A stretch of 61,903 nucleotides of DNA from Methylomicrobium sp. (GCA_018333785.1 JAGXSU010000029.1:1-61903); one strand, 5' to 3'; counted from the stretch's first letter, positions 49,650 through 59,017 are shown. Made by a program: numbers and translations. Notes: a model not told the origin generated them from the letters alone.

Positions 49650-49940
49650 GCTTATGGTGGCCCGCTCTGGGTCCCGTTAGGCCGCGCCGAGCACTGGCGA
49701 TTTTGCCGAGAATAGCCCGTTAGGGGAGCGGCAGGGATGCCGCTCGTTTTCGGTGGGCTAGGGATAGCCCTTCCGAAAACCCTCAGCAAAATCGTCAGCG
49801 CGCAGGATGCAGCGGCCTCCGGGTGTCTTTTCTTTTGGATACTTTTCTTTGGACAAGCAAAGAAAAGTATCGCGGTTGTCGGTCCGCGAACCGTCTCAAC
49901 ATAAGCGTCGCGATAGCGACACCAAGCTTTTTTAGGTTTC
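49650..49940. repeat. Dispersed palindromic element
   Basis: It contains inverted parts such as GCGGCAGGGATGCCGC and the AAAAGAAAAGTATC/GATACTTTTCTTT pair near 49840-49870. Comparable sequence is found in many proteobacterial genomes, often mis-annotated as ORFs. Confidence 0.55.
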
Positions 49941-50126
49941 AAATAAACCGAATCTTATAGTTAATCCGGAAAAAGGAATATTTTAACTATCTGATTTTCC
50001 ATAGTGTATTAATGCGTTTGCCCTGACGCTGAACTGGGCAAGCTATCCTGATAAAGCTCAATTGATCTATACTCGGTTTGTAACTACTCGTGCGCCTGGA
50101 ACTGAGGATGTCCGGTGGGTTGCCTG

Positions 50127-50190
50127 CTTTTCGCAACTCACCAATTAACGCCTTGGCCTTGAAATGTCGGGTTGGCTATCACCAACCGCA
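50127..50190. repeat. Short dispersed repeat, copy 2
   Basis: Starts GCTTTTCGCAACTCACC and continues CCTTGAAATGTCGGGTTGGC. It is in the same orientation as the copy at 49467-49528. Confidence 0.7.
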
Positions 50191-50285
50191 ACCTTCAAGG
50201 TGCATCACCTTTGTTTTGTTGCTTCGCTGAATAGTTACGCTATTTTTTAACCATTACGCTAAATAATTACATTTTTTTAAGGCGA

Positions 50286-50639
50286 ATGACTATGCAACAA
50301 GAAAGGCGTAACCACCCTCGCTTCTCAGTCGACGGGATTAAAGCCCATCTCACCATTAAACGTCCGGCCAATGACACCCTCGAATTTGAAGGTGAAGTAA
50401 TCGACCTCAGCTACACCGGCATCAAAATTCATCTGGACAGTCCCCTGCCCGAAGAAAGCGAAGGCTGGGTATCCATTGTTTTAATTCTGCCCAACTCGCA
50501 GATTCCGGTTGCTATACGCGGCGAGATAAAACACTTATGTCAAGGCACACACTACGGTGTTCAATGCGACGATACCCTGCCCAAAGACGCCTATGACGAA
50601 CTCCTTTTTGAATGTGTAAAATCGGGGCAAAAAGTTTAA
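50286..50639 (+). CDS. PilZ-domain protein
   Basis: This 117-residue protein is a single PilZ domain. The cyclic-di-GMP-binding motifs are ERRNHPRF (RxxxR type) near residue 6 and DLSYTGIKI (D/NxSxxG) near residue 40. It should sense c-di-GMP and control motility, polysaccharide or attachment. An ATG at 50292 is an alternative start. It stands alone. Confidence 0.88.
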   Translation: MTMQQERRNHPRFSVDGIKAHLTIKRPANDTLEFEGEVIDLSYTGIKIHLDSPLPEESEGWVSIVLILPNSQIPVAIRGEIKHLCQGTHYGVQCDDTLPKDAYDELLFECVKSGQKV

Positions 50640-50731
50640 CCGCCCGATATTTCAAGCAAAAGAACAGTTAATGCCGTTCATTAAAATAAAGGCCAAACCA
50701 CTGTGTTCGTGCCTTCCTTATTTATTTAGCT

Positions 50732-51535
50732 TTAGCGTTCCGCATCGGGATGAAATAATGCCTGACCCTGTTTTTTATAGCCTGCAATCAGCGCTTGCCC
50801 CTCCTCGCCTGTCAAAAATTCGATATAGCGCATCGCCGATTCATAATTTATGCTGGGAAAACGCTGGGGATTAACCGCCATCACATGATAAGGATTCATC
50901 AGAGCTTCATCACCTTCATAAAGAACAGTGAGTTGCAATTTTGCCTGCATAGCAAGATAAGTGCCTCTATCCGATAAGGCATAAGCCTGCTTTTCATCCG
51001 CCATCGTTAAAACCGCGCCCATACCCTGGCCGGCCGATATATACCATTCACCCTGCGGTTTAAGACCCGTTTTTTGCCAGAGCGCCAGCTCTTTTTGATG
51101 TGTGCCCGAATCATCACCCCTGGAGATAAACAAGGCCTTGGCTTTGCTGATTTTCTGCAAGGCTTCGTCAACCGTTTGAGCCGATTTAACTCCGGCATTG
51201 TCGTTATCCGGGCCTACCAAAACAAAATCATTAAACATCACCCGCTTGCGATTAACCCCATAACCTGCAGCTACGAACGCCGCTTCAGCGTCAGGTGCGT
51301 GTACCAAAAGCACATCCACGTCTCCATTTTCGGCTAACTTTAAAGCCTTGCCCGTACCAACCGCTAACACTTCAATCCTGGTGCCATAGCGTTTTTCAAA
51401 AGCCGGATTCAACACTTTTAGCAAACCGCTGTTTTCTGTGCTGGTTGTCGTAGACATGCGCAATACTGTTTCTGCGTAGCCTTCAAAAGCAACCGTAAAA
51501 ATCAGCACACCTAAAAAATACTTTAGTTTTTTCAT
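50732..51535 (-). CDS. tupA: Tungstate ABC transporter substrate-binding protein
   Basis: TupA binds tungstate in the periplasm. I choose the ATG at 51535 (MKKLKYFLGVLIFTVAFEGY), which starts a signal peptide. The mature part begins with the TupA signature RMSTTTSTENSGLL, with the oxyanion-binding Thr/Ser cluster, and later SRGDDSGTHQKE. It is 267 residues long. The ATPase gene tupC lies upstream in the opposite direction; no tupB permease is seen nearby. Confidence 0.9.
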   Translation of the reverse strand: MKKLKYFLGVLIFTVAFEGYAETVLRMSTTTSTENSGLLKVLNPAFEKRYGTRIEVLAVGTGKALKLAENGDVDVLLVHAPDAEAAFVAAGYGVNRKRVMFNDFVLVGPDNDNAGVKSAQTVDEALQKISKAKALFISRGDDSGTHQKELALWQKTGLKPQGEWYISAGQGMGAVLTMADEKQAYALSDRGTYLAMQAKLQLTVLYEGDEALMNPYHVMAVNPQRFPSINYESAMRYIEFLTGEEGQALIAGYKKQGQALFHPDAER

Positions 51536-51569
51536 TATTTTGTCCCCTGTAATAACCCTACTAAATAAG

Positions 51570-51706
51570 TAGCCCGGATGAAGCAACGCGCAATCCGGGA
51601 AAGAACGTTCGTTATGGTCAAAACATCATCCGTCTTGACGCATACCCGTAATCGAAAGCCTTGGGCTTCGATTATCCCGGATTCCGTTACACTGCATCCA
51701 GGCTAC
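51570..51706. repeat. Dispersed REP-like palindrome
   Basis: TAGCCCGGATGAAGC...GCAATCCGGG at 51570-51599 and CCCGGATTCC...GCATCCAGGCTAC at 51676-51706 are inverted to each other. It lies between tupA and tupC. This repeat is common in proteobacteria. Confidence 0.75.
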
Positions 51707-51733
51707 CAGTTACTGGCCGTTAACATTATGTAT

Positions 51734-51778
51734 TGTTATTGAACCATAAGCCGGAAATAAAATACCGTTACAATAACA
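51734..51778. promoter_or_regulatory. Candidate operator between tupA and tupC
   Basis: An 8-bp inverted pair TGTTATTG/CAATAACA is separated by 29 bases in the intergenic region of the divergent transport genes. It could bind a metal-responsive regulator; no ModE consensus is seen. Confidence 0.35.
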
Positions 51779-51817
51779 TCCGGTTGCTGGTATTAACGAT
51801 TTTGAGGATGAGCTCGT

Positions 51818-52807
51818 TTGAAGGGTATTTATGAACTGCATGACATTCGTTTTGCATACGGCGATAAGACTGTATTGTCTTTGCCTGAATTATCGATTCA
51901 TGGCCAACACGTCACGGCTCTGATTGGCCCAAACGGATGCGGCAAAAGCACACTATTGAACCTATTGTCTCTGACGCTAACGCCTCAGCAAGGTGACATT
52001 GTGTTCATGGGGGAAAAAGTTTCCGGCAAAAATCGCCGTAACCTCATTCGGAAAATCGGTTATTTGCCACAAAATCCATTTATGTTTCGAGGCACGGTGC
52101 GGGATAACCTGTTGCTGGCGCTTAAATTTCACGGCGTAAAACCCTCACAAGGCCGTCAAAAAATTGATACTGCGCTGGCGCAATTCGGCATTGGTCATCT
52201 GGCCAATCATCAGGCCAATAGCTTATCGGGCGGCGAACTCCAGAAAACAGCGCTGGCGAGAGCTTTGATTACTGAGCCCTACGTGCTGCTGATGGACGAA
52301 CCGTTTAACTTTCTGGATAATTCCAGTAACCAACTGATGGAACAGTTTATCAGCGGCTTCCTGGACCAGGCACAACAAACCCTGATTTTCAGCACGCATA
52401 ACCGTTTACAGGGTTTGGCATTGGCGGGGCCTGTCATCTCGCTGGTTCAGGGCACGCAGGTCGATTCCCCGCTGATCAATCTCTTTGGTGGCACTACCCA
52501 AGGTAATAGCTTCGACACCGGCAAGCTGTTGATCCGATTGCCGGGGGATGTCTGTGATTGCCGTCATATTTCGATTGATCCGCATGAAATTGTCCTGTCT
52601 CGCACGCCGCTGATTTCCAGCATACGTAATCAATTTTCCGGCCGCATCACCTCAATTTCAGAAGAAGCAGGCAAAGTCTGCGTTGAAGTCAGCGGTGATG
52701 AAAAGTTCCTGGCTTTAATCACTCATGAAGCCTTACAGGATCTTAATTTGCGCTTGGGCGAGACCATCTGGGTCAATTTCAAATCAAACTCGATTGTTGC
52801 TTTTTAA
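51818..52807 (+). CDS. tupC: Tungstate ABC transporter ATP-binding protein
   Basis: This 329-residue ABC ATPase starts at a TTG at 51818, with GAGG ten bases before. Walker A is GPNGCGKST near residue 40, the signature LSGGELQK near 143 and Walker B VLLMDEP near 165. A C-terminal TOBE-like region (about 270-329: GRITSISEEAGKVCVEV) is typical of molybdate/tungstate importers. It is divergent from tupA, and a permease gene is absent from the window. Confidence 0.87.
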   Translation: MKGIYELHDIRFAYGDKTVLSLPELSIHGQHVTALIGPNGCGKSTLLNLLSLTLTPQQGDIVFMGEKVSGKNRRNLIRKIGYLPQNPFMFRGTVRDNLLLALKFHGVKPSQGRQKIDTALAQFGIGHLANHQANSLSGGELQKTALARALITEPYVLLMDEPFNFLDNSSNQLMEQFISGFLDQAQQTLIFSTHNRLQGLALAGPVISLVQGTQVDSPLINLFGGTTQGNSFDTGKLLIRLPGDVCDCRHISIDPHEIVLSRTPLISSIRNQFSGRITSISEEAGKVCVEVSGDEKFLALITHEALQDLNLRLGETIWVNFKSNSIVAF

Positions 52808-52916
52808 GCGGTCTATTTTTACCCGCATTTGAACTGCTTCATAGTTTACGAACGGTTTTTTACTCAATCCGTCAAAATCTTCTAGAATTCAGAACACATC
52901 AACCAGGTCAACGCTT

Positions 52917-53096
52917 ATGAAACCGTTCAAACTTCCAGGCCCTATGCGAATTTCATGGGGAAGTCTTGGCTGCTATTGGCTGAAGGACATTGTCAATCCT
53001 GGCTTTTTGGCGATTGCGTTCATGTTGCTGTTGTTAATCCCTATCCTCCTGATAGAAACCCCCACCACTGTCTCGCCCAAAAAAAATACGGTCTAA
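52917..53096 (+). CDS. Small single-pass membrane protein
   Basis: A 59-codon ORF (MKPFKLPGPMRISWG to KKNTV) with one long hydrophobic helix (residues 27-46: PGFLAIAFMLLLLIPILL). It lies between tupC and dctQ and ends 55 bases before dctQ. The Shine-Dalgarno is weak (CCAGG). No family is recognised; it may be a small transporter accessory or chance. Confidence 0.45.
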   Translation: MKPFKLPGPMRISWGSLGCYWLKDIVNPGFLAIAFMLLLLIPILLIETPTTVSPKKNTV

Positions 53097-53151
53097 AATT
53101 ATTCTTTAGCCTTGAATTTCATTTAGAATAACGTTTTTTTGTGCGCCATTT

Positions 53152-53691
53152 ATGTCCAGTCTTGTTTCAGCGCTGAAAGGCTATATTCAGATTATTGATG
53201 CGCTTAACGATCGGGTCGGAAAAGCTGTTTCCTGGCTTACGCTGGTCATGGTGCTGGGCACTTTTCTTATTGTCGTGCTACGTTATGCCTTGAACTACGG
53301 CTCTGTCGCCTCTCAGGAATGCATTGCTTACCTGCATGCTTTAGTGTTTATGATGGGCGTAGCTTATACCTTGAAAGTTGACGGTCACGTCAGGGTCGAT
53401 ATTTTCTATCAGGGTTTTAGCAGAAGAACCAAAGCATGGGTTGACTGTTCCGGTGTCATTTTATTACTGCTTCCTGTCTCGGCTTTTATCGGCTGGAGTA
53501 GCTGGGATTATGTTGTGGAGTCCTGGAAAATTCATGAAAGCTCGGGCAATTCAGGCGGCTTACCGGGTGTTTTTCTGATCAAATCCACGCTTGTGATTAC
53601 CGCCTGCCTGCTTGCCTTACAGGGCAGCGCGCTTTTTCTCGACAGCTTGTTAATTGCGCTTGATTTAAAGCCTGTAAAGGAATCGGATTAA
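53152..53691 (+). CDS. dctQ: TRAP transporter small permease (DctQ)
   Basis: DctQ has 179 residues and four membrane helices. The family pattern WLTLVMVLGTFLIVVLRYAL, then SVASQECIAYLHALVFMMG and KVDGHVRVDIFY is clear. It pairs with the next gene to form the membrane part of a tripartite carboxylate-type importer. The binding protein gene dctP is not adjacent. Confidence 0.9.
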   Translation: MSSLVSALKGYIQIIDALNDRVGKAVSWLTLVMVLGTFLIVVLRYALNYGSVASQECIAYLHALVFMMGVAYTLKVDGHVRVDIFYQGFSRRTKAWVDCSGVILLLLPVSAFIGWSSWDYVVESWKIHESSGNSGGLPGVFLIKSTLVITACLLALQGSALFLDSLLIALDLKPVKESD

Positions 53692-55077
53692 ATGGAACAC
53701 ACGATGGCGCTGTGGCTTTTTGCAGCCGTTTTTATCGTTCTGCTGTCCGGCTTTCCGGTTGCCTTTGCCTTGAGCGGAACGGCGCTTGCCTTTGCCGGTT
53801 TAGGCTTATGGCTGGAGGTATTCGACGTCGCCTTTTTAAATGCCTTGCCTAACCGGCTTTACGGCATTATGACCAATGAAACGCTGATTGCCGTACCTTT
53901 GTTTGTTTTTATGGGGGTTATGCTGGAGCGCTCGAAAGTTGCCGAAAGTTTGCTTGAATCGATGACGGATCTTTTGGGTTCACTCAAAGGTGGACTGGGT
54001 ATTGCGGTCACGCTGGTCGGCATGTTGATGGCGGCAAGCACCGGCATTGTCGGCGCAACGGTAGTGACTATGGGCTTACTGTCCTTGCCCACCATGCTAC
54101 GCCGCAATTACGACCCGGCCATCGCCTGCGGCACGATTTGCGCCTCCGGAACGCTGGGCCAAATCATCCCGCCATCTATAGTCCTGGTATTACTGGGCGA
54201 TATTATTTCTACGGCCTATCAGCAGGCTCAGTTAGATAACGGCATCTTCGCGCCTGAAACCGTTTCAGTTGGCGACTTGTTTGCCGGCGCCCTGATTCCC
54301 GGATTAAGCCTGGTCGTTTTATACCTTATCTACATTGCCGCACTTGCCTTGATCAAACCCGACTTGATGCCGTTGACCGTTCAGCCGGTGGAACGTGATT
54401 GGCGATTTTATGCCAAAATATTAGGCAGCCTGACACCCCCACTGGCGCTGATCGTATCGGTTTTGGGCTCTATCATCGGCGGTCTGGCCACGCCTACCGA
54501 GGCGGCGTCAGTCGGCGCGGTAGGCGCAATTATTCTGGCCGTGATCAAAGGCCAATTTAATCTGCAGCAAATCCGTTATGTCGTACAAAACACCACGCAA
54601 GTGACCAGCATGGTTTTCATGATCTTGATGGGCGCGGCTCTTTTTTCACTGGTTTTCAGAGGTTTTGGCGGAGACGAATTAATTGTCAGCCTGCTTTCCG
54701 ACTTACCGGGCGGCAAGTTCGGCGCTGTGTTCTGCGTCATGCTGATCATGTTCCTGCTGGGTTTTATGCTTGATTTTATCGAAATCATCTTCGTGATCGT
54801 TCCGATTGTCGGCCCCGTCCTGCTGGCGATGGATATTAATCCGGTATGGCTGGGCGTCATGATGGCCTTAAATTTACAGACCTCATTTTTAACACCGCCT
54901 TTCGGATTTGCACTGTTTTATCTTCGAGGCGTCGCTCCACCTGAAATCACGACACTCCAGATTTATAAGGGCGTGATACCCTTTATCGCAATTCAGATCT
55001 TAATGCTGGGTGTACTCGCTTTCTGGCCACAATTAGCCACCTGGTTACCTGCTCTCATTTACGCTAAACCGCTATGA
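53692..55077 (+). CDS. dctM: TRAP transporter large permease (DctM)
   Basis: This 461-residue protein has about 12 membrane helices. Family signatures include LSGFPVAFALSGTALAF, AASTGIVGATVVTMGLLSLP, and SGTLGQIIPPS-type sequence (CASGTLGQIIPPSIVLVLLG). Its ATG directly follows the dctQ stop. Its stop overlaps the lptM start by 4 bases. Substrate cannot be read from the sequence. Confidence 0.92.
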   Translation: MEHTMALWLFAAVFIVLLSGFPVAFALSGTALAFAGLGLWLEVFDVAFLNALPNRLYGIMTNETLIAVPLFVFMGVMLERSKVAESLLESMTDLLGSLKGGLGIAVTLVGMLMAASTGIVGATVVTMGLLSLPTMLRRNYDPAIACGTICASGTLGQIIPPSIVLVLLGDIISTAYQQAQLDNGIFAPETVSVGDLFAGALIPGLSLVVLYLIYIAALALIKPDLMPLTVQPVERDWRFYAKILGSLTPPLALIVSVLGSIIGGLATPTEAASVGAVGAIILAVIKGQFNLQQIRYVVQNTTQVTSMVFMILMGAALFSLVFRGFGGDELIVSLLSDLPGGKFGAVFCVMLIMFLLGFMLDFIEIIFVIVPIVGPVLLAMDINPVWLGVMMALNLQTSFLTPPFGFALFYLRGVAPPEITTLQIYKGVIPFIAIQILMLGVLAFWPQLATWLPALIYAKPL

Positions 55078-55196
55078 TAAAAAAATTCATCCCCGTTCTT
55101 TTGCTTTTTAGCATTTTACTGACCGCCTGCGGTCAAATCGGTCCGCTATACTTGCCGGACCAACGCCCCCCCATAAAGGTAGAAAAAGAAAAATAA
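55074..55196 (+). CDS. lptM: LPS translocon maturation lipoprotein LptM
   Basis: This 40-residue lipoprotein (MIKKFIPVLLLFSILLTACG) has a lipobox LTAC with the lipidated cysteine near residue 19, followed by the LptM hallmark GQIGPLYLP. LptM assists disulfide maturation of LptD. It lies directly before lysA and near dapF, matching the yifL-dapF neighbourhood of E. coli. Confidence 0.88.
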   Translation: MIKKFIPVLLLFSILLTACGQIGPLYLPDQRPPIKVEKEK

Positions 55197-55198
55197 GC

Positions 55199-56446
55199 AT
55201 GGACTATTTTAATTATCACAATCACCAGCTCTTCGCTGAAGACTGCCTGGTAACAGACCTCGCGGCTCAATACGGCACGCCTTGTTATATCTATTCAAGG
55301 GCTACGCTGGAAAGACACTGGCACGCATTCAACGATGCCTTTGGCGATCATCCTCATCTGATTTGCTATGCCGTTAAAGCCAACTCCAATATCGCCATTC
55401 TCAATCTGCTGGCCCGATTAGGCTCGGGCTTCGATATTGTGTCCATGGGGGAATTACAGCGAGTATTGAAAGCCGGCGGCGATCCTCAAAAAATCGTATT
55501 TTCGGGTGTCGGCAAGCGCGAAGATGAAATTACTTTTGCATTAGAATCCGGCATACGCTGTTTCAATATTGAAGTCAGTGGTGAACTGGACAGGATCAAT
55601 GATCTTGCCGGCCAACTCGGCGTCGTTGCGCCGGTTTCATTCAGAGTGAACCCCGATGTCGATGCAAAAACACACCCTTACATTTCGACCGGATTAAAAG
55701 AAAATAAATTCGGCTTGTCCATAGAACAAGCCTATACGGAATATCTGCGTGCCGCGCAATTGCCTCATATCAGGATCGTAGGCATCGACTGTCACATCGG
55801 TTCTCAATTAACCGAAATTCAGCCTTTCCTGGATGCGCTGGAACGCATTCTTGTCTTGGTTGATGAATTAGCCGAGCAAGGGATTGCATTACACCATATA
55901 GATCTGGGCGGCGGACTGGGCATCCGCTACCGGGATGAAAAACCTTATGAACCGTCTCATTATGTGGAAGCCGTGCTAAAACGACTGGGTTCAAGTCGAT
56001 ACGAAATCCTGATGGAACCGGGGCGTGCCATAGCCGGCAATGCCGGTATCTTGGTCACCCGCGTCGAATATCTCAAACAAACCGCGGACAAGCACTTTGC
56101 CATCGTCGATGCAGCGATGAATGATTTGATCCGACCTTCGCTTTATGGCGCCTGGCAAGCTATTATTCCGGTAGACGAAACCAGCACCGCTGAAGAACAG
56201 GAATGGGATATTGTTGGACCGGTCTGTGAAACCGGCGATTTTTTGGGGAAAGACCGTCAATTAAGACTCAATGCGGGCGACTTACTGGCTATCCGGTCTT
56301 CAGGCGCTTACGGTTTCACCATGAGTTCAAACTATAACTCCAGGCCCAGAGCCCCGGAGATAATGGTTGATGGTACGTCTGCCTATGTTATTCGGGAACG
56401 TGAAACCCTTGAACAATTATGGACAGGTGAAAAACTTCTGCCTTAG
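55199..56446 (+). CDS. lysA: Diaminopimelate decarboxylase
   Basis: LysA converts meso-diaminopimelate to lysine using PLP. The 415-residue protein has the PLP lysine in YAVKANSN near residue 60, HIGSQLTE, the glycine loop DLGGGLGIRY, and the C-terminal CETGDFLGKDR and SSGAYGFTMSSNYN. It follows lptM by 2 bases. Confidence 0.96.
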   Translation: MDYFNYHNHQLFAEDCLVTDLAAQYGTPCYIYSRATLERHWHAFNDAFGDHPHLICYAVKANSNIAILNLLARLGSGFDIVSMGELQRVLKAGGDPQKIVFSGVGKREDEITFALESGIRCFNIEVSGELDRINDLAGQLGVVAPVSFRVNPDVDAKTHPYISTGLKENKFGLSIEQAYTEYLRAAQLPHIRIVGIDCHIGSQLTEIQPFLDALERILVLVDELAEQGIALHHIDLGGGLGIRYRDEKPYEPSHYVEAVLKRLGSSRYEILMEPGRAIAGNAGILVTRVEYLKQTADKHFAIVDAAMNDLIRPSLYGAWQAIIPVDETSTAEEQEWDIVGPVCETGDFLGKDRQLRLNAGDLLAIRSSGAYGFTMSSNYNSRPRAPEIMVDGTSAYVIRERETLEQLWTGEKLLP

Positions 56447-56596
56447 GAAAGCGGCCAATTGCTGCTTTATAAAGCGCAGACTCGCCAGATAAATTTGAAG
56501 CCATTTTATCTCTGGCGGGTGGTCAAGCATTGACGTTGTATAGTTTCGAGATAGAAGACGTACGTTTATACATTTTAAATGCAGAGAAAAAACAGC

Positions 56597-57424
56597 ATGA
56601 TCACGTTCACCAAAATGCACGGCTTAGGCAATGACTTTGTCGTTATTGATGCCATCCATCAAAACATCTCATTGTCTCCAGAGCAGATTCGTTTCATCGC
56701 GCACCGACATTTTGGTATTGGTTGTGATCAGGTTCTACTGGTAGAACCCCCGGTAAGTGATGCTGCCGATTTCAAGTACCGCATCTTTAATGCAGACGGC
56801 AGTGAAGTCTCTCAATGCGGCAATGGCGCTCGCTGTTTTGCCAAATTTGTCAGAGACAAGCGACTGACAGAAAAGGATGAAATCCTGGTCGATACTAATG
56901 GCGGTCAATTGTTGCTATCTTTCGATCAGGACGGCATGATCACCGTCAACATGGGTATCCCCAAACACAATCCGGCGGAAATACCGCTTTTGGCCTCGGT
57001 AGAATCCCGATTTTATACCGCCATTGTCAATAACACGGAAAAGGCTTTCGGAGCGGTATCCATGGGTAATCCTCATGCCGTTTTGCAGGTTCACGATGTC
57101 AAAACAGCGCCGGTCCATGAGATAGGACCGCTTCTGGAAAACCACCCTGACTTTCCGGATAGGGCCAATATCGGTTTCATGCAGATCATCGATAAAAATC
57201 ATATCAAACTGCGTGTCTATGAACGCGGTTCGGGTGAAACCATGGCCTGCGGAAGCGGCGCTTGTGCCGCAGTCGTCATTGGCATTGAACAGCAATTGCT
57301 GGATCATAACGTCACCGTGGAATTACCCGGCGGCGAATTAAAAATCGAGTGGGACGGGCGAGGTCAGCCTGTTTTGATGACTGGACCCGCCAGTATCGTT
57401 TTCGAGGGAAATATTGAACTATGA
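56597..57424 (+). CDS. dapF: Diaminopimelate epimerase
   Basis: DapF interconverts LL- and meso-diaminopimelate. I choose the ATG at 56597 (MITFTKMHGLGNDFVVID); a longer frame opens at 56579. The two catalytic cysteines are in GNGARCFAKF and MACGSGACAAV. At 275 residues it has family length. It follows lysA after about 150 bases. Confidence 0.96.
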   Translation: MITFTKMHGLGNDFVVIDAIHQNISLSPEQIRFIAHRHFGIGCDQVLLVEPPVSDAADFKYRIFNADGSEVSQCGNGARCFAKFVRDKRLTEKDEILVDTNGGQLLLSFDQDGMITVNMGIPKHNPAEIPLLASVESRFYTAIVNNTEKAFGAVSMGNPHAVLQVHDVKTAPVHEIGPLLENHPDFPDRANIGFMQIIDKNHIKLRVYERGSGETMACGSGACAAVVIGIEQQLLDHNVTVELPGGELKIEWDGRGQPVLMTGPASIVFEGNIEL

Positions 57425-58107
57425 GTCACCCCAACATCACTTCTGAAATATCCGAAGAACAAGTCGAGCATTACTTACGTAAACACCCGGAGTTTTTTAA
57501 CGATCATCTTAATTTGCTGGAAAAACTGACGATACCGCATCCCAGCGGAGACGCTATTTCCCTGATATCCAAGCAACTGGAAATTTTCAGGGTCAAGCAT
57601 CAGGAATTGGAAAACCAGCTCACGGCCTTGATAGAGATTGCCCGTGACAACGATACGTCTTTCAATCGCATGCATAAATTGACGTTGGCCTTATTGGATG
57701 CGTCGACCTTAGAAGAAGCGATCGTCAATCTGGAACATGTATTTAACGAATATTTTCTGACCGACTTCGTGTCTATCAAGATCATTTCCGAACAACACTC
57801 TTACCTGGACACCTTGTTTATTTCAGCTGATAGCCCGGATTTACAGCATTTTTACCCCATTTTATCCAGCAATCAGGCAAAATGCGGGCGTCCCAGTCTG
57901 GCACAAGCCAAGGTTCTCTTCGGCGGCAATGCGCTGCATGTCAAGTCCTGCGCCATCATTCCGATGGCTTTTACACAACTGGAAGGCATCATCGCAATCG
58001 GCAGCCAGGAGGAAAACCGGTTTCATTACAGTATGGGCAATTTATTTCTGACCCAGATGAGTGAAATTATCGGCACCCGTTTGATTGCCCTGCTCGAGCA
58101 TAACTGA
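57421..58107 (+). CDS. DUF484 family protein
   Basis: This 228-residue protein has the DUF484 start ISEEQVEHYLRKHPEFFNDH and a C-terminal GAF-like domain (CAIIPMAFTQLEGIIAIGSQ). It overlaps dapF by 4 bases and precedes xerC, the usual gammaproteobacterial order dapF-DUF484-xerC. Function is not known. Confidence 0.9.
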   Translation: MSHPNITSEISEEQVEHYLRKHPEFFNDHLNLLEKLTIPHPSGDAISLISKQLEIFRVKHQELENQLTALIEIARDNDTSFNRMHKLTLALLDASTLEEAIVNLEHVFNEYFLTDFVSIKIISEQHSYLDTLFISADSPDLQHFYPILSSNQAKCGRPSLAQAKVLFGGNALHVKSCAIIPMAFTQLEGIIAIGSQEENRFHYSMGNLFLTQMSEIIGTRLIALLEHN

Positions 58108-58108
58108 C

Positions 58109-59017
58109 GTGACGCCTGCAGCGATCAAGTGGCTGGAGCGGTTTATTGAACAACTGCAAATAGAAAAAAGGTCATCGCCGCATACCGTCACAAGCTATCG
58201 CCACGATTTACTTAAGTTAACCGCCTATTGTGATGAACACAACATCCAGGACTGGCAGGCTATTCAGCCCGCCTTGATTCGCGGTCACATCGCCGCACGT
58301 CATCGCCAAGGCATGGGCAGCAAAAGCCTGCAACGTGAATTATCTTCAATCCGCGGGTTCTTCAAATTCCTGTTAAAACTCCAGGTAGCATCAATAAACC
58401 CCGCTCAAGCGATCAGAGCCCCCAAACAAGACAGGAAATTACCCAAACTGCTGGATGTCGATCAAGTCAGCGGCTTACTGGATGCGAACACAGTTTCCTT
58501 GCTGGAAATACGCGACCAGGCCATGTTCGAGCTGTTTTACTCCTGCGGCCTGCGCCTGAGTGAATTAACCGACCTAAACATCAACGACCTGGACTTGTCG
58601 GACCGCACGTTAATAGTACGTTCCGGTAAAGGCAATAAAATGCGGGTGCTGCCCATAGGAAGCAAAGCAGTAAAGTCAATTAATAGCTGGCTGATGCAGC
58701 GACCTCAATTTAATGCCGGTGACGAAACGGCCTTGTTTGTCTCCAATCGCGGTAAACGCATCAGCACCCGTAATGTCCATCAGCGCTTACAAAACTGGTG
58801 TCAGACTAAAGGCGTAGCCGAGCACGTCCATCCTCATATGCTGCGCCATTCATTTGCCAGCCATCTACTGGAATCAAGCCAGGATCTGAGAGCCGTCCAG
58901 GAATTGCTGGGGCACGCCAACATCAGCACCACCCAAATCTACACGCATCTTAACTTTCAACACCTTGCTGACGTCTATGATCAAACCCACCCTCGGGCAA
59001 AAAAAAGGACAGAATAA
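58109..59017 (+). CDS. xerC: Tyrosine recombinase XerC
   Basis: XerC with XerD resolves chromosome dimers at dif. I choose the GTG at 58109 (302 residues), one base after the DUF484 stop, over a TTG at 58085 within that gene. The SAM-like N-terminal domain precedes the catalytic domain. The catalytic residues are seen in YSCGLRLSELTDL (Arg), HPHMLRHSFASHLL (His and Arg), LGHANISTTQIYTH (His and the nucleophile Tyr). Confidence 0.95.
   Translation: MTPAAIKWLERFIEQLQIEKRSSPHTVTSYRHDLLKLTAYCDEHNIQDWQAIQPALIRGHIAARHRQGMGSKSLQRELSSIRGFFKFLLKLQVASINPAQAIRAPKQDRKLPKLLDVDQVSGLLDANTVSLLEIRDQAMFELFYSCGLRLSELTDLNINDLDLSDRTLIVRSGKGNKMRVLPIGSKAVKSINSWLMQRPQFNAGDETALFVSNRGKRISTRNVHQRLQNWCQTKGVAEHVHPHMLRHSFASHLLESSQDLRAVQELLGHANISTTQIYTHLNFQHLADVYDQTHPRAKKRTE

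Larger units (their letters stand above)
49331..50285. other. Repeat-rich interval without a supported gene
   Basis: About 950 bases. Two related repeats (49467-49528 and 50127-50190, both with ATTAAYGCC and CCTTGAAATGT) flank a central palindromic unit at about 49650-49940. The latter reads as ACPKKSIQKKRHPEAA in one frame, a known mark of a non-coding dispersed element. I see no convincing gene. Confidence 0.6.

Noticed and set aside
49652-49942. 96-codon minus-strand ORF
   Set aside because: It is the translation of a dispersed palindromic element (ACPKKSIQKKRHPE pattern), not a gene.
58085-58108. TTG start for xerC
   Set aside because: It lies within the DUF484 gene; the GTG at 58109 gives the usual length.
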